Positions 44,138 to 53,468 of a stretch of 64,000 bases of DNA are shown here, one piece after another. The stretch is from Varibaculum vaginae (GTDB lineage Bacteria; Actinomycetota; Actinomycetes; Actinomycetales; Actinomycetaceae). The stretch is from the NCBI RefSeq assembly GCF_900604285.1, contig NZ_UWNY01000001.1:248001-312000 (forward strand), given 5' to 3'. How positions within the stretch are numbered: position 1 is the first letter of the stretch; each line of letters begins with the position of its first letter. The notes beneath the pieces were generated by a model, which was not told the DNA's origin, searched no databases, and saw only the letters and a list, made by a program, of their open reading frames with translations. Both the position numbers and the translations under genes were made by a program.

Positions 44138-45553
44138 ATGAGCGAGCAAGCAAACCAATCCGATAAAGAACTATTCGCCCAGGCACGCAAAGCAATCCCT
44201 GGAGGCGTTAACTCTCCGGTACGCGCCTACGGAAGCGTGGGCGGCACGCCGCACTTCATCAAAGAGGCCTTCGGCGCCTACGTACGTGATGAAGAAGACA
44301 ACACTTTTGTGGATTTGGTCTGTTCCTGGGGACCGGCACTGCTAGGACACTCCTGTCCCCCGGTGGTGCGGGCAGTGCAAGAAGCCGCTGCCAAAGGCCT
44401 CTCTTTTGGTGCCCCTACGGTAAGTGAAACCAAGCTGGCACAGGCAATTACCGCCAGGATGCCTTCCTGTGAACAAGTCCGCATGGTTTCTACCGGTACC
44501 GAAGCCACTATGACCGCTATCCGTCTGGCGCGGGGAGTTACCGGACGTGACTTAATCATCAAGTTTGCCGGCTGCTATCACGGGCACTCCGATGGTCTTT
44601 TGGCCGCAGCTGGTTCCGGGGTGGCCACCCAGGGACTGCCTGGCTCTGCCGGGGTGACCGCAGCGGTTGCGGCCGAAACCATCGTCCTCCCCTATAACGA
44701 CTTTGACGTCCTTACCGAAACCTTTGAGCGTAAAGGGGAACAAGTCGCGGCGGTTATTTGTGAATCCTGCCCTGCCAATATGGGAGTGGTGCCACCACTG
44801 CCTGGCTTCAATCAACATATTCGTACACTCACCAGCAAGTACGGGGCGTTAATGATTACCGACGAAGTGCTAACTGGTTTCCGGGTAGGTCCCTCGGGGT
44901 ATTGGGGTTTACAAAATGATTATTGGATTGATTTACCTGCTAGGCTTCCTGATTTTTCCAACGAGGACGAGCTGGCTAGCTGGCGGGAAAGCCAGTTAGA
45001 AAAAATGGAGTTCGTGCCGGACATCTTCACTTTCGGAAAAGTCATCGGCGGGGGCATGCCGCTGGCCGCTTTAGGTGGATCTCGGGAAATTATGGAGCAG
45101 CTGTCTCCCCTGGGACCGGTTTACCAGGCCGGAACCCTTTCGGGTAACCCATTGGCCACCGCGGCCGGTCTGAAAACTTTGGAGTTAGCCGACCACGCGG
45201 TCTATGCCCGCACTACTGCGGTTGCTGACGCTCTCATCGGGGCGATTGAGCACGAGGCCGCGGAAGCGGAGGTAGCGTTGAAAGTCAACCGGGCAGGCAG
45301 TTTGTTCTCGGTGTTCTTCGGGGAAGGTCCAGCAGAAAATGGAGTAACTAATTTCGAGCAGGCCAATGCGCAGGAAACTTTCCGTTACCGCGCGTTCTTC
45401 CACGCGATGGAGGAAGAAAATATCGCTTTACCACCCTCCGGGTTTGAGGCTTGGTTCGTGTCTTCTGCTCACGATGACCGGGCAGTGGGACACATTCTTG
45501 AGGCGCTTCCCTCTGCGATGCGGGCTGCTGCCGAAGCTAAGGAAGATAATTAA
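44138..45553 (+). CDS. hemL: Glutamate-1-semialdehyde 2,1-aminomutase
   Basis: A 471-residue PLP enzyme making 5-aminolevulinate for heme/corrinoid synthesis. The start at 44138 begins SEQANQSDKELFAQARKAIPGGVNSPVRA, with the GGVNSPVRA block diagnostic for HemL. PLP Lys is in FTFGKVIGGGMPLAALGG, and STGTEATMTAIRLARGVTGR binds cofactor phosphate. A short insertion near residue 255-285 is seen in relatives. No ribosome-binding site precedes the ATG; a GATAAT hexamer 6 bases upstream suggests a leaderless transcript. No other hem genes are in the window. Confidence 0.97.
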   Translation: MSEQANQSDKELFAQARKAIPGGVNSPVRAYGSVGGTPHFIKEAFGAYVRDEEDNTFVDLVCSWGPALLGHSCPPVVRAVQEAAAKGLSFGAPTVSETKLAQAITARMPSCEQVRMVSTGTEATMTAIRLARGVTGRDLIIKFAGCYHGHSDGLLAAAGSGVATQGLPGSAGVTAAVAAETIVLPYNDFDVLTETFERKGEQVAAVICESCPANMGVVPPLPGFNQHIRTLTSKYGALMITDEVLTGFRVGPSGYWGLQNDYWIDLPARLPDFSNEDELASWRESQLEKMEFVPDIFTFGKVIGGGMPLAALGGSREIMEQLSPLGPVYQAGTLSGNPLATAAGLKTLELADHAVYARTTAVADALIGAIEHEAAEAEVALKVNRAGSLFSVFFGEGPAENGVTNFEQANAQETFRYRAFFHAMEEENIALPPSGFEAWFVSSAHDDRAVGHILEALPSAMRAAAEAKEDN

Positions 45554-45701
45554 GTTAAAGCTATTTCGACACCCTTTCTAATTGAACGCTCATTACCCCA
45601 GGAATTTGCGTTAACTTCGATTAAAACTCTATCGCTAAACTTTAATGTTGTGATACACTTGTGTTGATAATACTAATTGGGTTGGAAAGTTTCGATTAGC
45701 T

Positions 45702-47267
45702 ATGAGCATTCTGCGCAAGATCAGCAGTTTTGCTGCCACAACTCTAGTGGCAGCGGCGCCGCTGTACATTGGCTTCTGCTCTGCTCCTTCCGCCTTTGCC
45801 ACTACTCTCGACACGCCGCCGACCAGTAATTCCTCAGCAACACCAGCGTCTGGAACCCAAAATTTGAATGACTGGGCAAAGGCTAATTGCCCTGGTGGAT
45901 CCGGATTTGTTAACGACACCGCTGTAAACACCCCGATTTACTTGGGGTACGCAAATGGAAACACCTATCTGGGGTATACCAATACCACCTGGAAGTCCGG
46001 GGTTGACTCTAGTAATCAGTTCACTGACACCCGCACCCTTAAAACCATAAATGAGCGGGGCGAAGAAACCACGACCTACAAACCCAAATTCGGCACCTGC
46101 GTGCGGGTAGCTTCCGATCAAAGTGGACAGATAGTCGCGCGAGTCTATTACGGAACCCTGTTTAGTGCAGATAAATCGGCCTTATCCGCCTCCGGTTTCA
46201 GCGATAAAACTCAGACAGTTTTCCAAGTTACCAAAGTAAAAGCTTGGAATCCGGAAACGAAAATAGAATCACGGTCAGAACAATCTGGTGGCACCTACCA
46301 AGAAATGCCTCATTCCCTGGCTCAAAACAGTTCCGATAGCGGCTTCAAAAATACCCTAGTAAGCAGAGAAGACGTTATTAACCTGCGCTTTAGCCAATCT
46401 GGGTTTTATACCATCAACCTGAAGGCGATTACCGAAGACCCCGGACAGCCTGGAAAAATTTACCAGGCTGAAATGGCCTACACCTTTATCGTTGGTAAAG
46501 AAGCCGCAATCCCTCAAGATCTGCAGGATATCGTTGATGGAAACTCTGGGGAAGGATCAGAGATTCCTCCCACTCCCGACCCGGGAGAAAATACTCCTGA
46601 AACACCGACGCCAAGCCACGGAGATAATGAGGAAAACCCCCAGCCAGGACCTGTCCCCACCCCCAATCCCGAAGACACCACCCCCGTTAATCCCACGCCA
46701 GGTCACGGAGATACTGGCGAAAATTCCCAGTCAGGAAATGATTCCACCCTCGATCCTGGGTTAAATCCTCATCCTTGGATACCCTCGGAGGGAGTCGGGA
46801 ACGAAAATTCTCATACTCGACCTAATTCCGACCGCAAGCCTACAGGTACCTCCACTAATGCTCAGAGCTATTCTTCTCCCCACTTACATGCGAGTTCGCG
46901 GCTTGACAGTGCTAACACTGCCAGGACTGGCAACTCCCTAGGTCACGCGCAACTACCCCAACCGCTGGCAGGTGCATTCCTCACCCTTCCCGCCCCGACA
47001 ACAATCTCTGCAGATGCTGGGAAATCATCTGGAAATCAGGCTGACTCTGCGGCCCCTAAGCATTACTCTGCCAATACAAATGGTTCCGATTCCAATACCT
47101 ATACCGATAGCGGAAGTTCCTTAAAGTTCCAGGCGGATAGCACTTCTACCAAGCAAGCTGCTCAAGAATGGGTTCGTTCCTCCTCTCTCGCGGTATTTGC
47201 TTTCGGTCTGGCAGCTTCCGGTATTTCCGGTATCGGGTTACTTGCTTTTTCGCGGATGCATCCGTAG
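45702..47267 (+). CDS. Exported surface protein with proline-rich stalk and C-terminal membrane anchor
   Basis: A 521-residue protein of unknown function. Signal peptide to about residue 33 (APSAFA cleavage). Residues about 50-265 form a folded domain, including FSQSGFYTINLKAITED, which resembles a segment of actinobacterial surface-anchored repeat domains. Then come two related proline/histidine stretches (TPETPTPSHGDNEENPQPGP; TPVNPTPGHGDTGENSQSG) and a Ser/Thr/Asn-rich spacer. The end is a hydrophobic helix (LAVFAFGLAASGISGIGLLA) with a short basic tail but no LPXTG motif. It is immediately followed by the next gene with no gap, so they are coupled. Confidence 0.75.
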   Translation: MSILRKISSFAATTLVAAAPLYIGFCSAPSAFATTLDTPPTSNSSATPASGTQNLNDWAKANCPGGSGFVNDTAVNTPIYLGYANGNTYLGYTNTTWKSGVDSSNQFTDTRTLKTINERGEETTTYKPKFGTCVRVASDQSGQIVARVYYGTLFSADKSALSASGFSDKTQTVFQVTKVKAWNPETKIESRSEQSGGTYQEMPHSLAQNSSDSGFKNTLVSREDVINLRFSQSGFYTINLKAITEDPGQPGKIYQAEMAYTFIVGKEAAIPQDLQDIVDGNSGEGSEIPPTPDPGENTPETPTPSHGDNEENPQPGPVPTPNPEDTTPVNPTPGHGDTGENSQSGNDSTLDPGLNPHPWIPSEGVGNENSHTRPNSDRKPTGTSTNAQSYSSPHLHASSRLDSANTARTGNSLGHAQLPQPLAGAFLTLPAPTTISADAGKSSGNQADSAAPKHYSANTNGSDSNTYTDSGSSLKFQADSTSTKQAAQEWVRSSSLAVFAFGLAASGISGIGLLAFSRMHP

Positions 47268-47975
47268 ATGAAAAAACCATGGCGTACCCGGTTTCGTAAC
47301 TTCCGTCTAAAACGCGAAAAAGATCAACCTCTTGATGAAGCTATCTATATGTCGGCTGCTACTGGTCGACTCGAACCTTTGCTTCGTGCCCTCGCAATTT
47401 ATCCGGTTTATAGCAGTGGGCAAGTCACGCATAGCGATGATTCCCATTTTTTACTCACCTATTCCACTCGTCTGCGAGCAACCGATACCTCCCCGATAAA
47501 AGCTGCGCTTTTAACTGAGCATGTGGAGGAAATCAGCACAAAATTTGCTCCTTTGGGAGCCATTTTAAATCCGGGCGGAAAGTTTGAGATCACCCTAGAG
47601 GCGCATAATCTTCCACGTCTGCACACTCTGGTTGCCGGTCTTCCTAGCGAAGATGCACTCACCCCGATTGCCTCTGAATCCCTAGCAGTCACTCCAGCCA
47701 CTGACAATCATAACCAACTGCTAAACGTACTAACGCAGCGTTTAAGGGTGCCCGCCGGGCAAATGCTACGTGTTCTCACTGCAGAGTTTCACGGTTTTAA
47801 ACCAGACGCATGGCCAGTACTGTTCTTAGTTAATCCTGACGGCGTACCTCAAGAGATTCCCGCCTTCCTTAGTGAGCAGCTTAATCGCGATTTTCCCCAG
47901 GTGATAGTGGTAAACCCCGCGATCGCTGATTGGCGGCGTGACCTATTTTGGCACTACCGCGAGCTGCTGCTATAA
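47268..47975 (+). CDS. SseB-like cytosolic protein, tentative
   Basis: A 235-residue soluble protein. The start (LDEAIYMSAATGRLEPLLRALAIYPVYS) and the middle GAILNPGGKFEITLEAHNLPRL are weakly reminiscent of the SseB N-terminal domain, and the C-terminal half (residues 150-230) looks like a second alpha/beta unit ending VIVVNPAIADWRRDLF. I am not certain of the family. Its ATG begins directly after the stop codon of the surface-protein gene, so the pair is co-expressed. A link between the two is inference. Confidence 0.5.
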   Translation: MKKPWRTRFRNFRLKREKDQPLDEAIYMSAATGRLEPLLRALAIYPVYSSGQVTHSDDSHFLLTYSTRLRATDTSPIKAALLTEHVEEISTKFAPLGAILNPGGKFEITLEAHNLPRLHTLVAGLPSEDALTPIASESLAVTPATDNHNQLLNVLTQRLRVPAGQMLRVLTAEFHGFKPDAWPVLFLVNPDGVPQEIPAFLSEQLNRDFPQVIVVNPAIADWRRDLFWHYRELLL

Positions 47976-48015
47976 AAGTTTGCTAGCTAACTTCCCGGCT
48001 CCACAAAATAGGGAT

Positions 48016-49071
48016 CTAACTGGGTTTTATATCCCTCATTACCATCAAGAACTGATCATTTTCTGTGCGGCTACCGATAGTTACCCTCAGCCCTTCAGGA
48101 AAACCGCGGGTTTGTATCCCCTGGGAAAGCATAGCTGCCTGAATTTCCGCGCCTATTTGCCCGTTAAACCAAATAAAATTACCGCCTGCCTGCGGAATAT
48201 TCCAACCATTGTCGCGCAGTATATTCAATACCCGCTCTCGTTCTTGAGTAATCTCGCCTACTTGCTGACGCACGGTTTCCTCCGCCGCTAACGCCGCCAG
48301 CGCGCATGCTTCTGCCACATTTGACAGTCCAAAGGGGGTTGCCACTTTGCGGATTGCCGCCGCCACCTGGGGACTGGTTAAACCATAGCCGCAACGCAGC
48401 CCCGCCATCCCATAGGCTTTTGAAAAAGTTCGTAGCACCAGTAAGTTAGGAAAATCTGCAAGTAAATCCGTACCATCAACATGCCCGGGAGAGGTATCGA
48501 ACTCGAAATAGGCTTCATCCAGAACTGCCAGCACCGTATGGGGTAAAACCTTTAAAAATTCGCGAACCTGCTCTGCCGATAGGGATGAACCGGTGGGGTT
48601 ATTGGGACTGCAGAGAATAACTGCTGAGGTATCTGCATCTACTGCCTCTAAAATGGCCTTTAAATCATGACTACCCTGTTCGGTGAGCGGAATCTTCCGG
48701 GAAGAGGCACCGGTGATTCCCACCAAAATCGGGTATGCCTCAAAAGAACGCCAAGGGTAAATTACGTTATTGTTCGCCTGTGCTACGGCAGTAATTGCAT
48801 TAGCGAGCACTTGAATGGAGCCGGGACCTACCACCACTTGGTTTTGCTCCAGACCAAAGCGGGCAGCTAGTTTTTCTACTAGGGCGCTACCAATCGCACT
48901 CGGATAGCGGTTAGCCGATGATAAAGCATTTACACCTGCCTGGATAACCGATGAGTCAGGCGGGAACGGAAGCTCGTTACTGGAGAGTTTAACTACTTTT
49001 CCCGCCTCGCCTTTGCCGGCGACATAGGTGGGAAGAGTAGCAAGTGCCTGCCGAAATCTAACTTGGGTCAT
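48016..49071 (-). CDS. Histidinol-phosphate/aromatic aminotransferase (HisC/Pat family)
   Basis: A 351-residue class I/II PLP aminotransferase. The start LPTYVAGKGEAGKVVKLSSNELPF is typical of the Pat/HisC group; the PLP Lys is in LRTFSKAYGMAGLR and CSPNNPTGSSLS carries the conserved Asn-Pro. C-terminal GNFIWFNG and RVTIGSRTENDQFL bind substrate. Such enzymes transaminate histidinol phosphate or phenylpyruvate; sequence alone cannot separate these. No his genes surround it, so aromatic amino acid function is the more likely. It is monocistronic and lies convergent to the SseB-like gene. Confidence 0.9.
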   Translation of the reverse strand: MTQVRFRQALATLPTYVAGKGEAGKVVKLSSNELPFPPDSSVIQAGVNALSSANRYPSAIGSALVEKLAARFGLEQNQVVVGPGSIQVLANAITAVAQANNNVIYPWRSFEAYPILVGITGASSRKIPLTEQGSHDLKAILEAVDADTSAVILCSPNNPTGSSLSAEQVREFLKVLPHTVLAVLDEAYFEFDTSPGHVDGTDLLADFPNLLVLRTFSKAYGMAGLRCGYGLTSPQVAAAIRKVATPFGLSNVAEACALAALAAEETVRQQVGEITQERERVLNILRDNGWNIPQAGGNFIWFNGQIGAEIQAAMLSQGIQTRGFPEGLRVTIGSRTENDQFLMVMRDIKPS

Positions 49072-49219
49072 AACTTAAGTTTGCTCCCTTATGGCAGATA
49101 CTGCTCGCCCGTTTCAAAAAATACGGCTGGTGGGGATGTTCACCACTCACCCCTGATCTGTCAGCTCCCCCAAGTACGCACTACGACTGACCCCTATTGA
49201 CCGTGTCATAATAGGAGTC

Positions 49220-50665
49220 ATGCAAACCCTGCTTGATAACTGTTTTGATTTCGCCCACACCGATACTGCTTTAGGCCCCTTAGATGGACGTTACCGCTCC
49301 CACGTAGCTGCGCTAACTAACTACCTGTCCGAACCGGCTCTTAACCGTGCCCGGCTTTTAGTGGAGGTAGAGTGGCTGATTTTCCTGGCTGACAACCGAG
49401 TATTAAAAGGGGTACCTCCTTTTTCTGAGGAGGACAAACGCTACCTACGCTCCCTGATAGAGAGTTTCGGCGAGACCGAGGTAGCGGAGCTGAAACAAAT
49501 CGAAGCGGAAACCAAGCACGATGTGAAGGCGGTCGAGTATTTCTTACAAGAACGTCTGCGTCGCGCGGCAGATGTTTTAGCGGAAACCGATTTACCCCAC
49601 TACTTGGCTGCCGTACATATTTTCTGCACTTCTGAAGATATTAATAATCTGGCCTACGGGATCGGGATTAAAGGTGCTGTAGAAAAAGTGTGGCTCCCGC
49701 AAGCCAAGAAGCTTGTAAAACAACTTGATGAACTTGCCTGTAAAGCCGCTGAAGTACCTATGCTGGCACACACTCATGGTCAACCAGCTACCCCGGTGAC
49801 TCTCGGTAAAGAAATGGCAGTGTTCGCTTACCGTCTAAAACGACAGATTAGCCGGATTGAAAATGCCGAGTATTTAGGCAAAATAAACGGTGCGACTGGT
49901 ACCTGGGCCGCACATAAAGTGGCTGTGCCCAGTGCTAACTGGCCGCAGCTGGCGAAGTCATTCGTGGAACATCTAGGGCTAACCTGGAATCCTCTTACCA
50001 CCCAGATTGAGTCCCATGACTGGCAAAGCGAGCTGTATAGCGACCTGGCTAGGGTCAACCGGATTATGCACAATCTGGCGACAGACTGCTGGACCTACAT
50101 CTCGATGGCCTACTTCCACCAAAACTTGGCAGCGCAAGGCTCGACAGGTTCTTCTACTATGCCCCATAAGGTCAATCCCATCCGCTTTGAAAACGCAGAA
50201 GCCAATCTGGAGATTTCGTGTGCGCTACTGGAAACCTTGGCACAAACCCTGGTTACCTCCAGATTGCAACGTGACCTTACAGATTCTTCCACCCAACGCA
50301 ATATCGGAGTGGCAATCGGGCATTCCCTGCTCGCCCTCTATAATCTTTCGGGTGGTCTCAATGGACTTGATATAGCCGATCAAGTGATGGCGCGTGACCT
50401 TGATCGAAACTGGGAGGTTCTTGGAGAGGCAGTGCAGCAGGTGATGCGGGTCGAAGGCTTAGCCGGTACTCCCGGGATGGATAACCCGTATGAGCGTCTA
50501 AAAAAGCTCACCCGCGATAGCAAAGTTGATCAAGCAGCTATGAGAGACTTTGTACTATCTTTAGGCCTGTCTGAGGATGCACAGGCACGGCTAGCAGCGC
50601 TCACCCCCCAAACCTATATCGGTTATGCCCCCGAGCTGGCTAACGGAGAACTACCCCAAAATTAA
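49220..50665 (+). CDS. purB: Adenylosuccinate lyase
   Basis: A 481-residue fumarase/aspartase-superfamily enzyme catalysing two steps of purine synthesis (SAICAR to AICAR; adenylosuccinate to AMP). The signature is GSTGSSTMPHKVNPIRFENAE. HTHGQPATPVTLGKE is the active-site His block, and CTSEDINNLAYG is the N-terminal one. This is the longer, E. coli-like form rather than the 430-residue form. The ATG sits 2 bases after AGGAG and 7 bases after a CATAAT hexamer, so either a close ribosome-binding site or leaderless initiation is possible. Confidence 0.97.
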   Translation: MQTLLDNCFDFAHTDTALGPLDGRYRSHVAALTNYLSEPALNRARLLVEVEWLIFLADNRVLKGVPPFSEEDKRYLRSLIESFGETEVAELKQIEAETKHDVKAVEYFLQERLRRAADVLAETDLPHYLAAVHIFCTSEDINNLAYGIGIKGAVEKVWLPQAKKLVKQLDELACKAAEVPMLAHTHGQPATPVTLGKEMAVFAYRLKRQISRIENAEYLGKINGATGTWAAHKVAVPSANWPQLAKSFVEHLGLTWNPLTTQIESHDWQSELYSDLARVNRIMHNLATDCWTYISMAYFHQNLAAQGSTGSSTMPHKVNPIRFENAEANLEISCALLETLAQTLVTSRLQRDLTDSSTQRNIGVAIGHSLLALYNLSGGLNGLDIADQVMARDLDRNWEVLGEAVQQVMRVEGLAGTPGMDNPYERLKKLTRDSKVDQAAMRDFVLSLGLSEDAQARLAALTPQTYIGYAPELANGELPQN

Positions 50666-50687
50666 TACTTACCGACTGGTAAGTATT
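50664..50687. promoter_or_regulatory. Palindrome at the end of purB, possible TetR-type operator
   Basis: Arms AATACTTACC (50664-50673) and GGTAAGTATT (50678-50687) around GACT, 10 perfect pairs. The core CTTACCGACTGGTAAG looks like operators of TetR/AcrR regulators. It overlaps the purB stop codon and is followed by A-rich DNA, not T, so a terminator is less likely. It could control the exported protein gene 200 bases downstream. The remaining 50688-50892 stretch holds no other feature I can support. Confidence 0.45.
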
Positions 50688-50892
50688 AAAAATAAAAAGT
50701 TTACAGCGGGATTACAGAAAAATTACGAGCATCCTCTGGATATTTATCAAGGTTAAAGCCTTATGTGAGCTATCTTACCTAGATTAGATAATTTTCAGCT
50801 GGCAATTTAGTGACCACGCGGTAAGATTATGAGTGGTACCAAATGAATGGAGTGTTCCCAAAACGGCTCCACAATAGATGAGGGATTTAATC

Positions 50893-52164
50893 ATGAGACT
50901 TAAGAATTTCGCCCAGACCCTAGTGTCTGGGGTTTGCGCAACGGCCTTGATTCCTGCCGGTCTCTTAGCAGTAGCTGCAGCCGGAAACCTCCAAGGTGAA
51001 TCGCCAGCTGGCGAGATAAACGTAACCACCTCAGTAGCAAACACCCCCAAGTTTTTAAGTGGTTGTATCGGTTCGGATCAGCTGGGTTCCGAAAATGTGG
51101 AGATTCGTAACCTCCCAGCCGGCAAAGACTGGTTCCTTACTGTTTCTGATTCTGATCAAAGTCCTTTCCCCAGCCGCGACAGCTACCGCAATCCCAATGG
51201 CGGCGGCTATATGTACATTTTTAACTCTGACGCTGATGCTAACTACCGCCATATAAAAGAGGCAGTTAAAGACAGCGGTTTTGGTTTAGCTGCAAGCTAC
51301 AGTTTCAAATCGTCAGTCAAACACACTTACGCCTGGGTTTTTGTCCAACTAGAGGATGAACTATACGGAGCTTTGAAAGTGAATGCGGGGTGTGATTACG
51401 ACTTCAGCTCGGTATTGGACAACAATCTTTTTGACAAATATTTACAAATTAAGAAGATGCTGGTTAACCCCCAGGCTGTAAGGCAAGATGTTAATCCTCA
51501 TCTAGAGCTACACCAGTTTAGGGCTCCGGCTGCTGGCGACTTTAAGGTACTAGATGCTGCTCCGGAACCTCTGCCCGAAACTGATCCAAACACTGAGCCT
51601 TCCCATCCCGACGTTCCCGAGGTTCCGGAATCTCCCGCAGCTCCCACGGTGGAGCGCCAAGCTCCAACGCTTGATGCTTCCGCCAAGAAACCCGCTCCAC
51701 ATGCTGCAACACAAACCAGCCCCAGAACTGGTCAGGCCGACACTACCAGCCAAGCTAAACCACAACCGACTCCGGTACGCACCGTAGTTGAGTATCGAGA
51801 AAGCACCCGTACAGTAACTGTTCCCGGTCCGATTCGTTTCCGGGAAGCTCCAAACAATGCTTCATCCTCCAATAACGCAAGTGGAACGGATATTCCTTCT
51901 ACTACCGCGAACAACTCCGCTAAACCGGCTCAAGAGGGGTCAAATAGCGCGAAGGAGAGCACTGGCAATGGGACCGCCAGTCAAGTTCAGGGAGTAGAAA
52001 AACCCAAGGCAGCCCCCTCGGCACCCGCTGCGGCTCGTGCTGTAAGCAACCCCAGTGTGGTTGATCGCATGGGTGGGCTCGGCACGATTGTCGCAATCGC
52101 GGTTCTTGGGTTGATTGGCGCAGGTGGCGCCATTGCCCTAACCAGGTCGTTAATAAACGGTTAA
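50893..52164 (+). CDS. Exported protein with C-terminal membrane anchor and Pro/Ala/Ser-rich stalk
   Basis: A 423-residue protein of unknown function. Start chosen at 50893 because GAGGG lies 9 bases upstream; an ATG at 50878 has no site. Signal peptide MRLKNFAQTLVSGVCATALI. Residues about 30-180 form a globular domain with two cysteines (SGCIGSDQ, NAGCDYDF), which may form a disulfide. From about 215 the chain is Pro/Ser/Thr/Ala-rich and low-complexity. It ends with a helix GTIVAIAVLGLIGAGGAIAL and a short tail, no LPXTG. The architecture mirrors the protein at 45702. Two hairpins follow the stop. Confidence 0.75.
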   Translation: MRLKNFAQTLVSGVCATALIPAGLLAVAAAGNLQGESPAGEINVTTSVANTPKFLSGCIGSDQLGSENVEIRNLPAGKDWFLTVSDSDQSPFPSRDSYRNPNGGGYMYIFNSDADANYRHIKEAVKDSGFGLAASYSFKSSVKHTYAWVFVQLEDELYGALKVNAGCDYDFSSVLDNNLFDKYLQIKKMLVNPQAVRQDVNPHLELHQFRAPAAGDFKVLDAAPEPLPETDPNTEPSHPDVPEVPESPAAPTVERQAPTLDASAKKPAPHAATQTSPRTGQADTTSQAKPQPTPVRTVVEYRESTRTVTVPGPIRFREAPNNASSSNNASGTDIPSTTANNSAKPAQEGSNSAKESTGNGTASQVQGVEKPKAAPSAPAAARAVSNPSVVDRMGGLGTIVAIAVLGLIGAGGAIALTRSLING

Positions 52165-52184
52165 GGCCACTGGGAACTGGCCTT
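52163..52184 (+). terminator. Hairpin overlapping the stop of the exported-protein gene
   Basis: AAGGCCA (52163-52169) with TGGCCTT (52178-52184), loop CTGGGAAC. Confidence 0.5.
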
Positions 52185-52203
52185 AGCAGTTTGCTGGTTA
52201 GGT

Positions 52204-52238
52204 ACGGGGCAGGAGATTCCCTCAATCTCCTGCCCCGT
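52204..52238 (+). terminator. Strong hairpin after the exported-protein gene
   Basis: A perfect 15-bp stem, ACGGGGCAGGAGATT (52204-52218) with AATCTCCTGCCCCGT (52224-52238), loop CCCTC. The T-tail is weak (CTGAAATTT). Confidence 0.6.
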
Positions 52239-52340
52239 CTGAAATTTCTGTGGGTTTCATAAACAGCTGAACCCGTTGCAAACCGCCAACGAGAGATTAG
52301 AATTCAGGCAGAACGCATCAAAATACAAGAAGAGGAAATT

Positions 52341-52613
52341 ATGTGGTTCTTCCCAGCTAAACGTCCAGGACAAAAGGCTACTGATCGCACAATCAATATT
52401 TTGGTCACTGGAATGACCTGTAATAAATGTGTAGAGCATGTAAGTGAAGCTTTAGAACATCTGGATAAGGTTAAACGGGTATCGGTGTTGCTTCGCACCG
52501 ATGAACCCAGCCAGGTGACCATCCTTAGTGACTACGAGATCGAGGATCAGGTTCTCCGTGACACCATTAAAGATGCCGGATACCAAGTCGTCGGCATCGA
52601 ACGTGACCAGTAA
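52341..52613 (+). CDS. HMA-domain metal-binding protein (copper chaperone-like)
   Basis: A 90-residue protein with one heavy-metal-associated domain. GMTCNKCVEHV carries the metal-binding Cys27 and Cys30, followed by the ferredoxin-like fold of CopZ/Atx1 (VSEALEHLDKVKRVSVLL, IKDAGYQVV). An N-terminal 18-residue extension precedes it. No copper ATPase gene is next to it in this window. Ribosome-binding site AGAGGAA. Likely soluble copper carrier. Confidence 0.85.
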   Translation: MWFFPAKRPGQKATDRTINILVTGMTCNKCVEHVSEALEHLDKVKRVSVLLRTDEPSQVTILSDYEIEDQVLRDTIKDAGYQVVGIERDQ

Positions 52614-52687
52614 AAGCGAAAATTTCCCTTCCTTTTAGCAGGTCACACAGGCAAAGAAACGCTGGCTATTAGCAAGCTTCCACTCGC

Positions 52688-53347
52688 CTATTTTCCGGCA
52701 GCTTTTCTCTGAGAACGCGCCTTGAAATAGCTGAACACCATCGGTAGTACCGAGATTGCCACGATGGCAAGGGCGATTACCTCTACGTTATTGGCTATTG
52801 CCGGAATATCCCCTAGCAGTATCCCTGCGAGCATAAAAACCCCAATCCAGAGCGCGGCACCTAGCATATTCCAGATCAAAAAAGTCCGGTAATGTTGCTT
52901 GCCAATCCCGGCAATGATCGGCACAAAAGTGCGGACGAAGGGAACGAATCGTGCCAACAATAAGGCCACTCCACCGTAACGGCGGAAAAACTCCTCAGAT
53001 TTATGCATATTTTCGGTTGATAAATAGCGGGCATCATCTTTAAATAGCCGTCGCCCGTATTTACGCCCCAGCCAATAACCCACCAGGTTTCCCCCGATAG
53101 CGGCAATAAAGAGCACAAGAAAAGTCAACCATTCCGGCACTCCTGGAATCCGGTTATGTAAAATTCCCAAGGCAAAAATCATGGAGTCCCCCGGAAGTAC
53201 CGGGAACAGCACACCGGATTCGATAAACACGATGAGAGCGACTGCAGCCACCATCCAGCCACCAAGTTGCGTCAGGAGGGTGTTGAGCAGAAGATTGGGA
53301 TCAGTAAGGTAATCCATCGCTCCGGTGGTAGGTATAAGCCCCAACAT
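52688..53347 (-). CDS. DedA-family membrane protein
   Basis: A 219-residue inner membrane protein of the DedA superfamily (half-transporter-like fold). FIESGVLFPVLPGDSMIFALG is the re-entrant loop signature; GNLVGYWLGRKYGRRLF and FFRRYGGVALLLARFVPFVRTFVPIIAG match DedA. DedA proteins are implicated in membrane homeostasis, including recycling of undecaprenyl phosphate by some members. The gene is convergent with the HMA gene and divergent from the large flippase. Confidence 0.92.
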   Translation of the reverse strand: MLGLIPTTGAMDYLTDPNLLLNTLLTQLGGWMVAAVALIVFIESGVLFPVLPGDSMIFALGILHNRIPGVPEWLTFLVLFIAAIGGNLVGYWLGRKYGRRLFKDDARYLSTENMHKSEEFFRRYGGVALLLARFVPFVRTFVPIIAGIGKQHYRTFLIWNMLGAALWIGVFMLAGILLGDIPAIANNVEVIALAIVAISVLPMVFSYFKARSQRKAAGK

Positions 53348-53468
53348 TAGCCCTCCTAAATAGATTTATGAACTTCTTTCATCCTAGACGAGGGCGCTAA
53401 ACCCCTAGCAAGCAAAAATCTACCCTGGGCGCAAGGTCACATCCGGGTTAATCGCATAGAATCAAGAC

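Noticed and set aside
43964-45553. HemL start at 43964
   Set aside because: The added 58 residues are proline/serine-rich, overlap the DUF4244 gene in antisense and are absent from HemL proteins.
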